Under the pieces are notes generated by a model. The model worked only from the letters and a program-made list of their open reading frames with translations, ran no database searches and had not been told where the DNA came from. Shown in pieces: positions 42,207-50,730 of a stretch of 64,000 nucleotides of DNA. This DNA comes from Micromonospora sp. WMMA1947 (GTDB lineage Bacteria; Actinomycetota; Actinomycetes; Mycobacteriales; Micromonosporaceae). The stretch spans positions 4,669,001 to 4,733,000 of the forward strand of contig NZ_CP114909.1 of assembly GCF_027497355.1 (NCBI RefSeq), read 5' to 3'. Within the stretch, counting starts at the first letter, position 1. Each line of letters opens with the position of its first letter. The translations under genes were made by a program, and so were the position numbers.

Positions 42207-42277
42207 GCGATCTTGCGGTTTCGGCCCCGGCGAAGGGCGCGAACCGGACACCCGAGGGGCGGCAAGTGCAAGATCGC
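42207..42277. repeat. GATC-type inverted repeat between crcB and paaK
   Basis: GCGATCTTGC (42207-42216) and GCAAGATCGC (42268-42277) are perfect inverse copies 51 bases apart. They lie in the 240-base divergent gap and belong to the same style of repeat as 5383-5515 and 32881-32930. Confidence 0.65.
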
Positions 42278-42381
42278 GGGGGAGGGGGTGGGGCCGGCCG
42301 GGGAGGGTGGGGGCGGGCGTACGGTGGGCGGGATCGCCCCGGGGCGGCGGCGTCCGGGGTCCCTCGTACCAGGAGGTCACC

Positions 42382-43689
42382 GTGGAGGAGCGCACGCCCC
42401 GTCCGGAGGAGCTGGATCCCGTCGAGCGGATCGGCGTCGACGAGCTGCGCGCGCTGCAACGGGACCGGCTGCGGCACTCGCTGCGGCACGCGTACGACAA
42501 CGTGCCCCACTACCGGCGCGCGTTCGACGCCCTCGGCGCGCACCCCGACGACCTGCGTGACCTGGCCGACCTGGCCCGCTTCCCGTTCACCACGAAGGCG
42601 GAGCTGCGGGAGAACTACCCGTTCGGCATGTTCGCGGTGCCGCGCGAGCGGATCGCCCGGCTGCACGCCTCCTCCGGCACCACCGGGCGTCCCACGGTGG
42701 TCGGCTATACCCGCGCCGACCTGGACACCTGGGCGAAGCTCATGGCCCGCTCGATCCGGGCCGCCGGGGGCCGCCGCGGCGACCGGGTGCACGTCGCGTA
42801 CGGCTACGGGCTGTTCACCGGCGGCCTCGGCGCGCACTACGGCGCCGAGGAGCTGGGCTGCACCGTCGTGCCGGTCTCCGGCGGCATGACCGAGCGTCAG
42901 GTCACGCTGATCCGCGACCTCGAGCCGGAGGTCGTCATGGTGACCCCGAGCTACATGCTCGCCATCGTCGACGAGATGGAACGCCAGGGGATCGACCCGC
43001 GCGCCACCTCGCTGCAGGTGGGGATCTTCGGTGCCGAGCCGTGGACCGAGGACATGCGCCGTGAGCTGGAGCAGCGCCTGGACATGCACGCGCTCGACAT
43101 CTACGGCCTGTCCGAGGTGATGGGCCCGGGTGTGGCGGTCGAGTGCGTGGAGACCAAGGACGGCCTGCACCTGTGGGAGGACCACTTCTACCCGGAGATC
43201 ATCGACCCGGTCACCGGAGAGGTGCTGCCCGACGGACAGCGGGGTGAGCTGGTGCTGACCTCGCTGACCAAGGAGGCCATGCCGGTCGTCCGCTACCGCA
43301 CCCGCGACCTGACCCGGCTGCTGCCCGGCACCGCCCGCCCGATGCGGCGCATCGAGAAGATCACCGGGCGGACCGACGACATGATGATCGTCCGCGGGGT
43401 GAACGTCTTCCCGACCCAGATCGAGGAGCTGATCCTGCGTACGCCGGCGTTGTCGCCGCACTTCCAGTGCGTGCTCGACCGGCGGGGCCGGCTCGACACG
43501 CTCACCGTGCACGTGGAGCGGCGCGCGGGCACCGCCGCCGACGAGGCCGAGCGGGCCGGCGCCGCTCTCGTCGAGCAGGTGAAGAACACGATCGGGGTGT
43601 CGGTGGCGGTACGGGTGATCGAACCGGACGGGGTGGAACGCTCGATGGGCAAGATGCGCCGCATCGTCGACCAGCGGCGGGAGTCCTGA
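42382..43689 (+). CDS. paaK: Phenylacetate-CoA ligase
   Basis: The 435-residue adenylate-forming enzyme starts at GTG 42382 behind AGGAGG. The AMP-binding motif [31 protein letters not shown] and the C-terminal [21 protein letters not shown] are typical PaaK elements. It converts phenylacetate, ATP and CoA to phenylacetyl-CoA. A PaaI thioesterase follows, but no other paa genes are in the window, so it may serve detoxification or a biosynthetic starter unit instead of complete catabolism. Confidence 0.92.
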   Translation: MEERTPRPEELDPVERIGVDELRALQRDRLRHSLRHAYDNVPHYRRAFDALGAHPDDLRDLADLARFPFTTKAELRENYPFGMFAVPRERIARLHASSGTTGRPTVVGYTRADLDTWAKLMARSIRAAGGRRGDRVHVAYGYGLFTGGLGAHYGAEELGCTVVPVSGGMTERQVTLIRDLEPEVVMVTPSYMLAIVDEMERQGIDPRATSLQVGIFGAEPWTEDMRRELEQRLDMHALDIYGLSEVMGPGVAVECVETKDGLHLWEDHFYPEIIDPVTGEVLPDGQRGELVLTSLTKEAMPVVRYRTRDLTRLLPGTARPMRRIEKITGRTDDMMIVRGVNVFPTQIEELILRTPALSPHFQCVLDRRGRLDTLTVHVERRAGTAADEAERAGAALVEQVKNTIGVSVAVRVIEPDGVERSMGKMRRIVDQRRES

Positions 43690-43690
43690 G

Positions 43691-44098
43691 ATGGCCGGTG
43701 ACGGCGACCGTACCGCGGCGCACGACATGTTCGACGCCGACGTCGCGTCCAAGGGGCTCGGCATCGAGCTCGTCTCGGCCGGCGACGGCGCGGCGGTGGC
43801 CCGGATGCGGGTCACCCCGGCGATGCTCAACGGGCACGCGATCGGGCACGGCGGCTTCGTGTTCCTGCTCGCCGACACCGCCTTCGCGCTGGCCTGCAAC
43901 AGCCACGGCCCGGCGACGGTGGCGGCCGGCGGCGAGATCAGCTTCCTGCGCCCGGTCCGCGAGGGCGACCTGTTGGAGGCGTACGCCACCGAGCGGGTCC
44001 GGCACGGCCGCAGCGGCATCTACGACGTGACGGTGCGGCGCGGCGACGAGGTGGTGGCCGAGTTCCGGGGACGCAGCCGCACCATCGCCCGCGACTGA
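43691..44098 (+). CDS. paaI: PaaI-type hotdog thioesterase
   Basis: The 135-residue hotdog-fold protein has the family motif [24 protein letters not shown], where the Asp and Asn/Gly residues form the active site. It hydrolyses phenylacetyl-CoA or ring-hydroxylated derivatives that trap CoA. ATG 43691 is one base after the ligase stop, so the two are co-transcribed. Confidence 0.92.
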   Translation: MAGDGDRTAAHDMFDADVASKGLGIELVSAGDGAAVARMRVTPAMLNGHAIGHGGFVFLLADTAFALACNSHGPATVAAGGEISFLRPVREGDLLEAYATERVRHGRSGIYDVTVRRGDEVVAEFRGRSRTIARD

Positions 44099-44171
44099 TC
44101 CGACCGGCCCGGCCGCCGGGTGACGTCCCGGCCGGAGTGGCCCCGTGCCCGCTCCGACCCGGACGTCACGC

Positions 44172-46121
44172 TCATGCGGCCAGCCCGAGCGTGTGCCCGC
44201 CGGGCTCGGTTCTTCGCCGGCCCACCCGCCCGGGCCGTCCGGGCCACTGCGTGACGCCCGGTCCGGCCCGCACCGGCTGCCCCGGCCGTCCGGGCACCAC
44301 CCGGAGCGGGTCGGAGCGATCGAGCCGGTCCGGCGGGACGGGCGCCGGTCGGGCCCCTCCACCCGACCGGCGCGACCGTCCCGCCCCGAGCGGGCACACG
44401 TCCCGCTCGTCGGCGTCCCGGACCGGGACGCCGGTTCCCGCTCCCGGCACGCGGCCGGCAGCGGTGTCCTTCGCGGTACGCAGGCGGCGGGCGAAGTCGG
44501 CGCGTACCGCACGCGACAGCCGCAGCGCGGCCACCCGGGCCACCAGCGCGTCGACCGCCCAGGCACCGGCGGCGAGCGGGTGTACCAGCCCGGCCGCGGC
44601 CAGCGCCCGCAGCACCGGCTCGGCCCGGCCGGCGGGCCAGCCGAGCATCGCCTCCACCGCGGCGGCCACGACCGGGCCACCCCGGGCGGCCCCGGCCAGC
44701 AGCGCCGCCCGGTGCGTACCGTCGAGCCGGTCCAGCCGGGCGTCCACCAGGCGGCGCGCGAACGCCGGCACGCCAGCGGGCTCGCCGGCCGGATCGGCCG
44801 ACGCGTACGCGGTCGCGACGGCCGGATTGCCGCCGACCAGCGCGACCAGCCGGCCGGCGAGCGCGGCCGGTCGCCCGGCCCGGTGGAGCAGGTGCCGCAG
44901 CAGCCGCCCGGTGTCCGACGCATCCAGCGGCTCCAGCGGGATCCGCCGCGCCGGCGCGGGCAGCGGGTCGGCCGAGCCGGCGCCGCACGTGGTGACCACC
45001 GCCAGCGGCAGTCCTCGCTCGTCCGCCGCCACGTGGAGCTGGTGCAGGAAGCGGCGCAACGCCGGGGCGGCCCGGTCCAGGTCGTCCACCGCGACCACCA
45101 GCGGCGCGTCGGCGGCCAGGCCGAGCAGCGCCTCCCGGCAGGCGACCACGGCGCGGGCCGCCACCGTGTCGTCGTCCGGCGCGGCGAGGAACGCGGCGAG
45201 CGCACCACCGCCCGGACCGTCCCCGGCCGGACCGCCCGGCCGGGGACGGACCAGGCCGGCCAGCGGCGCCAGTTCGCCGCACGGGTACGGCGGGCAGGCT
45301 GTCACCCGCACGCGCACCGGCACACCGTCCACGCTCGACACGGCGCGGGTCACCTCGTGCAGCAGCCGGCTGCGGCCGCTGCCCGGCGGACCGACCAGGG
45401 AGATCCACCGGGGACGCCGCTCCCGCAGGGCCCGGCTCACCTCGTCGGCGGCGCTCGCCACCTCGCGGCGACGGCCGACGAGCGGCGTACGATGCCGGGC
45501 CGGCCTGCTCCCGGCCGCCCCCGTGACCCGCCACACGTCCAGCGGAAGCGCCTTGCCGGCGAGCGTCAGCGTGGCGAGTGGACGCTGCTCGACCAGGCCG
45601 GCCACCGCGTCCCGGGTGACCGGGCAGACGACGACTCCGCCCGGCGGCGCGTGCTCCTGGAGGCGGGCCGCCGTGGTGATGACCGCGCCGCTGGCCGCGC
45701 CGTGGCCGCCGTCCCGGACCCCGGCCAGGTCCAGCAGCACCTCGCCGGTCGCCACGCCCACCCGCACGCGCAGCCGGACACCGGCCGGCCGTCGCCGCGC
45801 CAGCGCGGCCTGGATGTCCAGCCCGGCCCGCACCGCCCGGTACGCGTCCAGACCGTCCGAACCGGACGCGCCGAACAGTGCCATCACGGCGTCGCCGACG
45901 TACTTCTCCACCACGCCCCGCCAGCGGCGCAGCACGGAGGCGACGGTACCGAAGTAGGCGCGCTGCAGCGCCCGTACGTCTTCCGGGTCGAGCCGCTCGA
46001 CCAGACGGGTCGAGCCGACGATGTCGACGAAGAGGACGGTCATGACACGTCGTTCCTCGGGCACCGGCCGGCACGCCGCGATGACGGCTTTCCGACTCCC
46101 CACGGGCGTGGTGATCAACAT
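44172..46121 (-). CDS. Class III nucleotidyl cyclase fused to a P-loop ATPase domain
   Basis: The 649-residue regulator starts at ATG 46121; GGGTGGG lies upstream. Residues 26-190 form a class III cyclase domain with metal-binding Asp33 (FVDIVGST) and Asp77 (KYVGDAVMALFG). A P-loop domain of the LAL type follows at about 225-520. Its Walker A reads GPPGSGRSR with Arg in place of the catalytic Lys, while Walker B (LVVAVDDLD) is present. The C-terminal TPR region normal for this family is absent; the protein ends in a Pro/Arg-rich tail. It is divergent from the LuxR gene at 46311. Confidence 0.83.
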   Translation of the reverse strand: MLITTPVGSRKAVIAACRPVPEERRVMTVLFVDIVGSTRLVERLDPEDVRALQRAYFGTVASVLRRWRGVVEKYVGDAVMALFGASGSDGLDAYRAVRAGLDIQAALARRRPAGVRLRVRVGVATGEVLLDLAGVRDGGHGAASGAVITTAARLQEHAPPGGVVVCPVTRDAVAGLVEQRPLATLTLAGKALPLDVWRVTGAAGSRPARHRTPLVGRRREVASAADEVSRALRERRPRWISLVGPPGSGRSRLLHEVTRAVSSVDGVPVRVRVTACPPYPCGELAPLAGLVRPRPGGPAGDGPGGGALAAFLAAPDDDTVAARAVVACREALLGLAADAPLVVAVDDLDRAAPALRRFLHQLHVAADERGLPLAVVTTCGAGSADPLPAPARRIPLEPLDASDTGRLLRHLLHRAGRPAALAGRLVALVGGNPAVATAYASADPAGEPAGVPAFARRLVDARLDRLDGTHRAALLAGAARGGPVVAAAVEAMLGWPAGRAEPVLRALAAAGLVHPLAAGAWAVDALVARVAALRLSRAVRADFARRLRTAKDTAAGRVPGAGTGVPVRDADERDVCPLGAGRSRRSGGGARPAPVPPDRLDRSDPLRVVPGRPGQPVRAGPGVTQWPGRPGRVGRRRTEPGGHTLGLAA

Positions 46122-46187
46122 CGCACCCACCCTTTCCCTGTTGTGGTGCCCGACGACCTCAGCAGACTTCCACCACCGGGTTCTCGG

Positions 46188-46208
46188 GGGATCTGTAGGA
46201 CGACGTAT
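46188..46208 (-). promoter_or_regulatory. Shared 21-base element upstream of the cyclase gene
   Basis: On the minus strand the segment starts ATACGTCGT and ends GATCCC, and matches 18 of 21 positions of 49264-49284. It ends 66 bases before the cyclase start codon. It may be a promoter or a binding site for the neighbouring LuxR-type regulator. Confidence 0.55.
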
Positions 46209-46310
46209 GTCGGGCACCCGCAACCATTAGTCGTGTAGTCGACGCGAGGAGTACGAGTCCGGCCCGAAGGCCGTAGAACGGTGCGGGGACCTGTGACTAG
46301 GCTGCGTCCC

Positions 46311-49250
46311 ATGGCCAGCGACGTGGACACCGCACCGCTCGTCGGCCGATCCGGCACCATGGCGACGCTGCGGTCGGCGCTCTACGACGACCTGCGGCCC
46401 GGGCAGACCGGCGCGGTGTTCCTCACCGGAGAGAGCGGAGTGGGCAAGACCCGCCTGCTGACCGAGGCCGGCGAGCAGTTGCGACGCAGCGGCGCGCTGG
46501 TGCTCACCGGCACCTGTCTCGACATCGGAGACGCCTCGCCGTTGCACCCGGTCCGGCAGGCGCTGCGCCGGCTCGACGCCGAGCAGGCCGACGCGCGCAC
46601 CACATCGGCCGTCCGCGGGGTCCTGCAGGTCTTCGACGAGGAGACCCCGGGCCCGGACGGCGCCGGGGCGCTGCTGGAGCGGGTCGCCCAGGGCCTGCAC
46701 CTGGTGGCCGGCGGGCGTCCGCTGGTGCTCGTCCTCGACGATCTGCAGTGGGTCGACCGCAGCACCCGACAGCTCCTGCTCTACCTCCTCGCCGGGCTGG
46801 GCGACCTCCAGCTCTCCGTGCTGGCCGCGATCCGGGCCGAGTCGCTGCGCGGCGCGCACCCGCTGCGCCGGGTGCTCACCGAGCTGCGCCGGCTGCGTTC
46901 GGTACGGGTGATCGACCTGCTGCCGCTGGAGCGGTCCGCCACCGACGAGCTGGCGGCCGCGGTGGTCGGCGCGCCGTTGCCGCCGGAGGCCGCCGACCAG
47001 CTCTGGCAGCGCAGCGGCGGCAACCCGTTCGTGGTGGAGGAACTGGCCCGGGACCGGCGCGACGGCCGCGACGGCCTCTCCGACACGCTGCGCGAGGTGT
47101 TCCTCGACCGGGTCGACGCGCTGCCCCAGCCGGCGCACGCGGTGGTGCACGCGGTGGCGGCGGGCGTCGAACCGGTCGAGCACTGGCTGCTGGCCCAGGT
47201 GGTGCGGCTGCCCGAGGAGGAGCTGCTCGACGCGGTCCGCGAGGCGGTCGCGCACCGCCTGCTGGTCGGCGCCGACGACGGTTACCGGCTGCGGCACCGG
47301 CTGGTCGCCGAGGTCCTGGCCCACGAACTGCTGCCCGCCGAACGGGCCGCGCTGCACCGCCGCTACGCCGAGGCGCTCACCGCCGTACCGGCCGAACTGC
47401 ACCAGGCCCGGCTCGCGCACCACTGGCGGCAGGCCGGCGAACCGGCCCGGGCGCTGCCCGCCGCGATGGCCGCGGCCCGCGAGGCGGAGCGACTGCACGG
47501 GTACGCCGAGGCGCACCGCCACTGGTCCGCCGCGCTGACCCTGGCCACCGAGCCGGCCGCCGTCCTGCCCGACGGGGGACTGCCGGAGCCGGTGGACGTG
47601 GACCGGGCCGAGCTGCTCAGTCACGCCGCCGAGGCCGCGCACCACAGCGGCGAGCACGCCCGCGCCCTCACGCTGCTCGAGGAACTGGCCGACGACCCGT
47701 CCGGCCCGCCGGTCTGCGGGTTGCGCATCCGCCGGGCCCGCTACCTGGCCGCGGCCGGCCGGTCGGCACCCGCGGAGCAGGAGTACCGGCGGGTGCTGGA
47801 CTCGCCCGACTGCACGCCGCAGGAGCGGTGCACCGCCGCGGCCCGGCTGGCCGAGCTGCTGCTGCACCTGGGCCGCTACGCCGAGGCCGGCGACCAGGCC
47901 CGGGAGGCCCTCGCGCTCGCCGCCGACGTTCCCGGCACCACCTCCGAGGTGGTGATGGCCAGCGCCGCGCTCGGGTTCAGCGAGGCGTTCCTGGAGGATC
48001 CGGCCGCCGGGCTGGCGGTGATGCGCCAGGCGCTGGACACCGCCGAGCGGGCCGGGCGCCCGGAGGACGTGGCCTGCGCGTACCTGCACCTGGCCGAGCT
48101 GCTCACCGGGCCGCTGAACATCCTCGAGGAGGGGGTGGTGGTGGCCCGCCGGGGTGCCGACCGGGTCGCCGAGCTGGGGCTCGGCCGCACCTGGGAGACC
48201 CGGCTGCTGGCGGTGGCGACGAACGGACTGTTCCGGGTGGGGCAGTGGGCCGAGGCGGAGAAGGTCGTCGCCGCCGCGCTGCGGCACCGCCCGTCCGGGG
48301 CCGACGCGGTCGAGCTGCTACTGGCCCGGTGCCGGCTGTCCGTCGGGTACGGCGACGTCGAGGCGTCCGACCGCGACCTGGAGGCGGTGGCGACGGTGCT
48401 GGCCGGTGGCGGCGCCCGGCACGTGCTGCCGATGCTCATCCTGCGCGCCGGCCTGGCCATGTGGCAGGGCCGGCACGACCTGGCCCGGCAGGCGGTGCAG
48501 CGGGGCCTGACCGAGAGCCGCTCCGACGACGTGATCGTGCTGGCCACGCTGGCCTGGCACGGGCTGCGCGCGGAGGCCGAGGCGACGGCCAGCCGCACGA
48601 TCGAGGTCGACCCGAACGCGGTACGCCGACTGCGCGAGGTGGTCGACCGGGTGACCGGCAAGAGCGCCAAGGCGGGCGCCCCGGTGCGCTACGTGGCCGA
48701 GGGGTTCCTGGCGCTCTGCGAGGCCGAGCTGAGCCGGCTCGAGGACGGCCGCGGCGACCCCGCGCTGTGGGAGCGTTCCGCCGCCGAGTGGGACCGGCGC
48801 AACCACCCCTACCCGGCCGCGTACTCGCGGTTGCGGCAGGCCGAGGCGCTGCTGGGCCGCCGCAGCCGGGTGGCCACCGCCGGCAAGCTGCTGCGCCGGG
48901 CGCACGAGATGGCCCAGTCGCTCGGCGCGGTGCCGCTGACCGCGGAGATCCGTACCATCGCCGCGCGGGCCCGGGTGACTGTGGACGCCGCGCCGGAGGC
49001 CGCGCCGGTGCCCCGGCAGCGGGCGGCGGCGCCCGCCGGACCGGCGGTGGACGAGCTGGCGACGCTCACCGCGCGGGAGCGGGAGGTGCTCGCCGCGGTC
49101 GCCGAAGGGCTGACCAACCGGGAGATCGGCCAGCGGCTGTTCATCAGCGAGCGGACCATCGGCGTCCACGTCTCGCACATCTTCGACAAGCTCCAGGTCC
49201 GCACGCGGGTGCAGGCCAGCGCCATCTTCCTGCGCAACGGCGCGGAATAG
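46311..49250 (+). CDS. Large LuxR-family (LAL) transcriptional regulator
   Basis: The 979-residue protein has an N-terminal AAA-like ATPase (Walker A GESGVGKT at residues 40-47, Walker B LVLVLDDLQWVD), a long TPR-like helical middle with repeated Ala/Glu/Arg-rich hairpins, and a C-terminal LuxR helix-turn-helix (TAREREVLAAVAEGLTNREIGQRLFISERTIGVHVSHIFDKL). LAL regulators sense small ligands and activate catabolic or biosynthetic genes. ATG 46311 is favoured; an in-frame GTG at 46296 is possible. Its likely targets include the neighbouring genes that share a 21-base upstream element. Confidence 0.9.
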   Translation: MASDVDTAPLVGRSGTMATLRSALYDDLRPGQTGAVFLTGESGVGKTRLLTEAGEQLRRSGALVLTGTCLDIGDASPLHPVRQALRRLDAEQADARTTSAVRGVLQVFDEETPGPDGAGALLERVAQGLHLVAGGRPLVLVLDDLQWVDRSTRQLLLYLLAGLGDLQLSVLAAIRAESLRGAHPLRRVLTELRRLRSVRVIDLLPLERSATDELAAAVVGAPLPPEAADQLWQRSGGNPFVVEELARDRRDGRDGLSDTLREVFLDRVDALPQPAHAVVHAVAAGVEPVEHWLLAQVVRLPEEELLDAVREAVAHRLLVGADDGYRLRHRLVAEVLAHELLPAERAALHRRYAEALTAVPAELHQARLAHHWRQAGEPARALPAAMAAAREAERLHGYAEAHRHWSAALTLATEPAAVLPDGGLPEPVDVDRAELLSHAAEAAHHSGEHARALTLLEELADDPSGPPVCGLRIRRARYLAAAGRSAPAEQEYRRVLDSPDCTPQERCTAAARLAELLLHLGRYAEAGDQAREALALAADVPGTTSEVVMASAALGFSEAFLEDPAAGLAVMRQALDTAERAGRPEDVACAYLHLAELLTGPLNILEEGVVVARRGADRVAELGLGRTWETRLLAVATNGLFRVGQWAEAEKVVAAALRHRPSGADAVELLLARCRLSVGYGDVEASDRDLEAVATVLAGGGARHVLPMLILRAGLAMWQGRHDLARQAVQRGLTESRSDDVIVLATLAWHGLRAEAEATASRTIEVDPNAVRRLREVVDRVTGKSAKAGAPVRYVAEGFLALCEAELSRLEDGRGDPALWERSAAEWDRRNHPYPAAYSRLRQAEALLGRRSRVATAGKLLRRAHEMAQSLGAVPLTAEIRTIAARARVTVDAAPEAAPVPRQRAAAPAGPAVDELATLTAREREVLAAVAEGLTNREIGQRLFISERTIGVHVSHIFDKLQVRTRVQASAIFLRNGAE

Positions 49251-49263
49251 GCGTACGTCGGCA

Positions 49264-49284
49264 ATACGTCGTTCGACGGATCCC
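49264..49284 (+). promoter_or_regulatory. Shared 21-base element upstream of the DUF5995-like gene
   Basis: The segment starts ATACGTCGT and ends GATCCC, 18/21 identical to the minus strand of 46188-46208, and lies 79 bases before the start codon. An additional TACGTCG at 49254 precedes the TACGTCG at 49265 by 11 bases, one helical turn. Confidence 0.55.
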
Positions 49285-49363
49285 TGTGTGGACGGTGACT
49301 GGCAGGCTGTCCCGCGGAACAGGGGTGGCGTCGTGGGGGCGCCGGCCGGCTGATGGAGGAGAG

Positions 49364-50134
49364 ATGACCGAACCGGTCTGGGGTCCTGTGCACCAGGACA
49401 TCGTCGGCCTTCTCGCCGACCATCCCGCCGACGTGCCGGCGGTCGTGGACCATCTGACCAAGCTGCAGGACCTGCTGGTCCGGCTGCCGCCGCTGGAGGA
49501 GAGCTGCCCGCTCGCCGACTTCAACAAGCTCTACCTGATCATCACCAGCACCGTGCTCGACGGCCTGTACGACGACCGGTTCTGCGACCCGGCCTTCCTG
49601 GCCCGGCTGGACGTGGAGTTCGCGGCCCGCTACTTCGAGGCGCTGCGGTTCTGGACCGACTCCAGCCCGAGCACCCCGAAGGCGTGGTCGTGCCTGTTCA
49701 AGCGCATGCGCGGCCCGGACGCCCGGCCGCTGCCGTCCGCCGCCGCGGGCGTCAACGCGCACATCAACTACGACCTGCCGTTCGCGCTGGTGACCACGTT
49801 CGACAGCCTGGAGTCCGAGCCGATCGACGGCAGCGACCAGCACCGCGACTACCTGGAGATCAACAAGATCTTCGCCGAGCGGATCCCGGAGCTGCGCCGT
49901 GGCTACCTGGACAACTGGCAACTCATGATCGACATGGTGAACGGCGACATCGACGACTGGTACCAGGGCGAACTGGTGGGGTACACCCGGAACGTGGCCT
50001 GGCGCAACGCGCAGAAGATCTGGCGCTGCCGGCACGACCCGGACGCCCGCGAGTGTGAGCGGACGCGGCTGGACGACAACGCCGCGCTGCTCGGCCGGCT
50101 GCTGCTGTCGCCCCTCGGGGCGTTCCTGCAGTAG
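49364..50134 (+). CDS. DUF5995-like protein
   Basis: The 256-residue soluble protein begins at ATG 49364 behind GGAGGAG. Characteristic stretches are DFNKLYLIITSTVLDGLYDDRF, AGVNAHINYDLPFALV and DNWQLMIDMVNGDIDDWYQGELVGYTRNVAWRNAQKIW. I assign it to the DUF5995 family with moderate certainty; conserved Asn, His and Asp residues suggest metal or ligand binding, but no function is known. It follows the LAL gene by 113 bases and shares with the cyclase gene the 21-base upstream element. Confidence 0.7.
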   Translation: MTEPVWGPVHQDIVGLLADHPADVPAVVDHLTKLQDLLVRLPPLEESCPLADFNKLYLIITSTVLDGLYDDRFCDPAFLARLDVEFAARYFEALRFWTDSSPSTPKAWSCLFKRMRGPDARPLPSAAAGVNAHINYDLPFALVTTFDSLESEPIDGSDQHRDYLEINKIFAERIPELRRGYLDNWQLMIDMVNGDIDDWYQGELVGYTRNVAWRNAQKIWRCRHDPDARECERTRLDDNAALLGRLLLSPLGAFLQ

Positions 50135-50141
50135 CCGGGAC

Positions 50142-50192
50142 GGGGGGTTCCCGCGTCCCGCCGTCCGGGCGCGGGACGCGGGAACGCCCCCC
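50142..50192 (+). terminator. Strong terminator after the DUF5995-like gene
   Basis: A 14-base perfect stem (50148-50161 with 50171-50184) is extended by six more G.C pairs past a one-base bulge (50142-50147 with 50186-50192). It starts seven bases after the stop codon. Confidence 0.8.
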
Positions 50193-50229
50193 GGGGTGTC
50201 GAGCCCGCCGCACCGGGTACCTCGCCGCC

Positions 50230-50652
50230 GTGCCGCGAGACGAACCAGCCGGCCCCGGGGCGCTCCCGCCGGGCCCGGTCCGCCGCTTCCCGTTCCGCTT
50301 CGACCCGGCGTTCCGGCTGCCGCTGGCCCTGCTCGGGGTCCGGCCCGCCACGGCCTGGCTGGACTGGGGACCGGACGCGCTCGTCGTCCGGTTCGGTCCC
50401 TGGCTGCTGCGCACCACGCCGGACAACGTCACCGGGGCGGAGCTGAGCGGACCGTACCGCTGGTGGCGGGCGATCGGCCCGCACCTGTCGGCGGCCGACG
50501 GCGGGGTGACCTTCGGCGCGAGCGTGGCCGGCGGCGTCTGCCTGCGCTTCGCCGAGCCGGTTGCGGCGCTGGTGCCCGGCCCCTGGCTGCGGCACCCGGC
50601 GGTGACCGTCACCGTGGCCGACCCGGCGGCGGTGCGCGCGCTGGCCCGCTGA
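50230..50652 (+). CDS. Small conserved protein of unknown function
   Basis: The 140-residue product starts at GTG 50230 and contains FRFDPAFRLPLALLGVRPATAWLDWGPDALVVRFGPWLLRTTPDNVTGAELSGPYRW, a pattern of short beta-strands found in actinobacterial hypothetical proteins with a PH-like fold. No signal peptide or membrane helix is present. It stands alone between a terminator and the APC permease gene. Confidence 0.7.
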   Translation: MPRDEPAGPGALPPGPVRRFPFRFDPAFRLPLALLGVRPATAWLDWGPDALVVRFGPWLLRTTPDNVTGAELSGPYRWWRAIGPHLSAADGGVTFGASVAGGVCLRFAEPVAALVPGPWLRHPAVTVTVADPAAVRALAR

Positions 50653-50730
50653 CCGGATCTTTGACCGGTTCGGCCGAGCCGCGCCCGGGACAAGCCCTAC
50701 CGTCTTTGCCAGGGGGACGAAGGGGAGCAG

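Noticed and set aside
42142..42381. Possible fluoride riboswitch before the crcB genes
   Set aside because: I looked for the conserved pseudoknot motif on the minus strand upstream of 42141 and saw only the ribosome binding site, GC-rich filler and the inverted repeat at 42207-42277.
44099..44171. GC-rich complementary stretches between the convergent thioesterase and cyclase genes as a terminator
   Set aside because: The possible stems are interrupted by mismatches and overlap each other; support was too weak to list.
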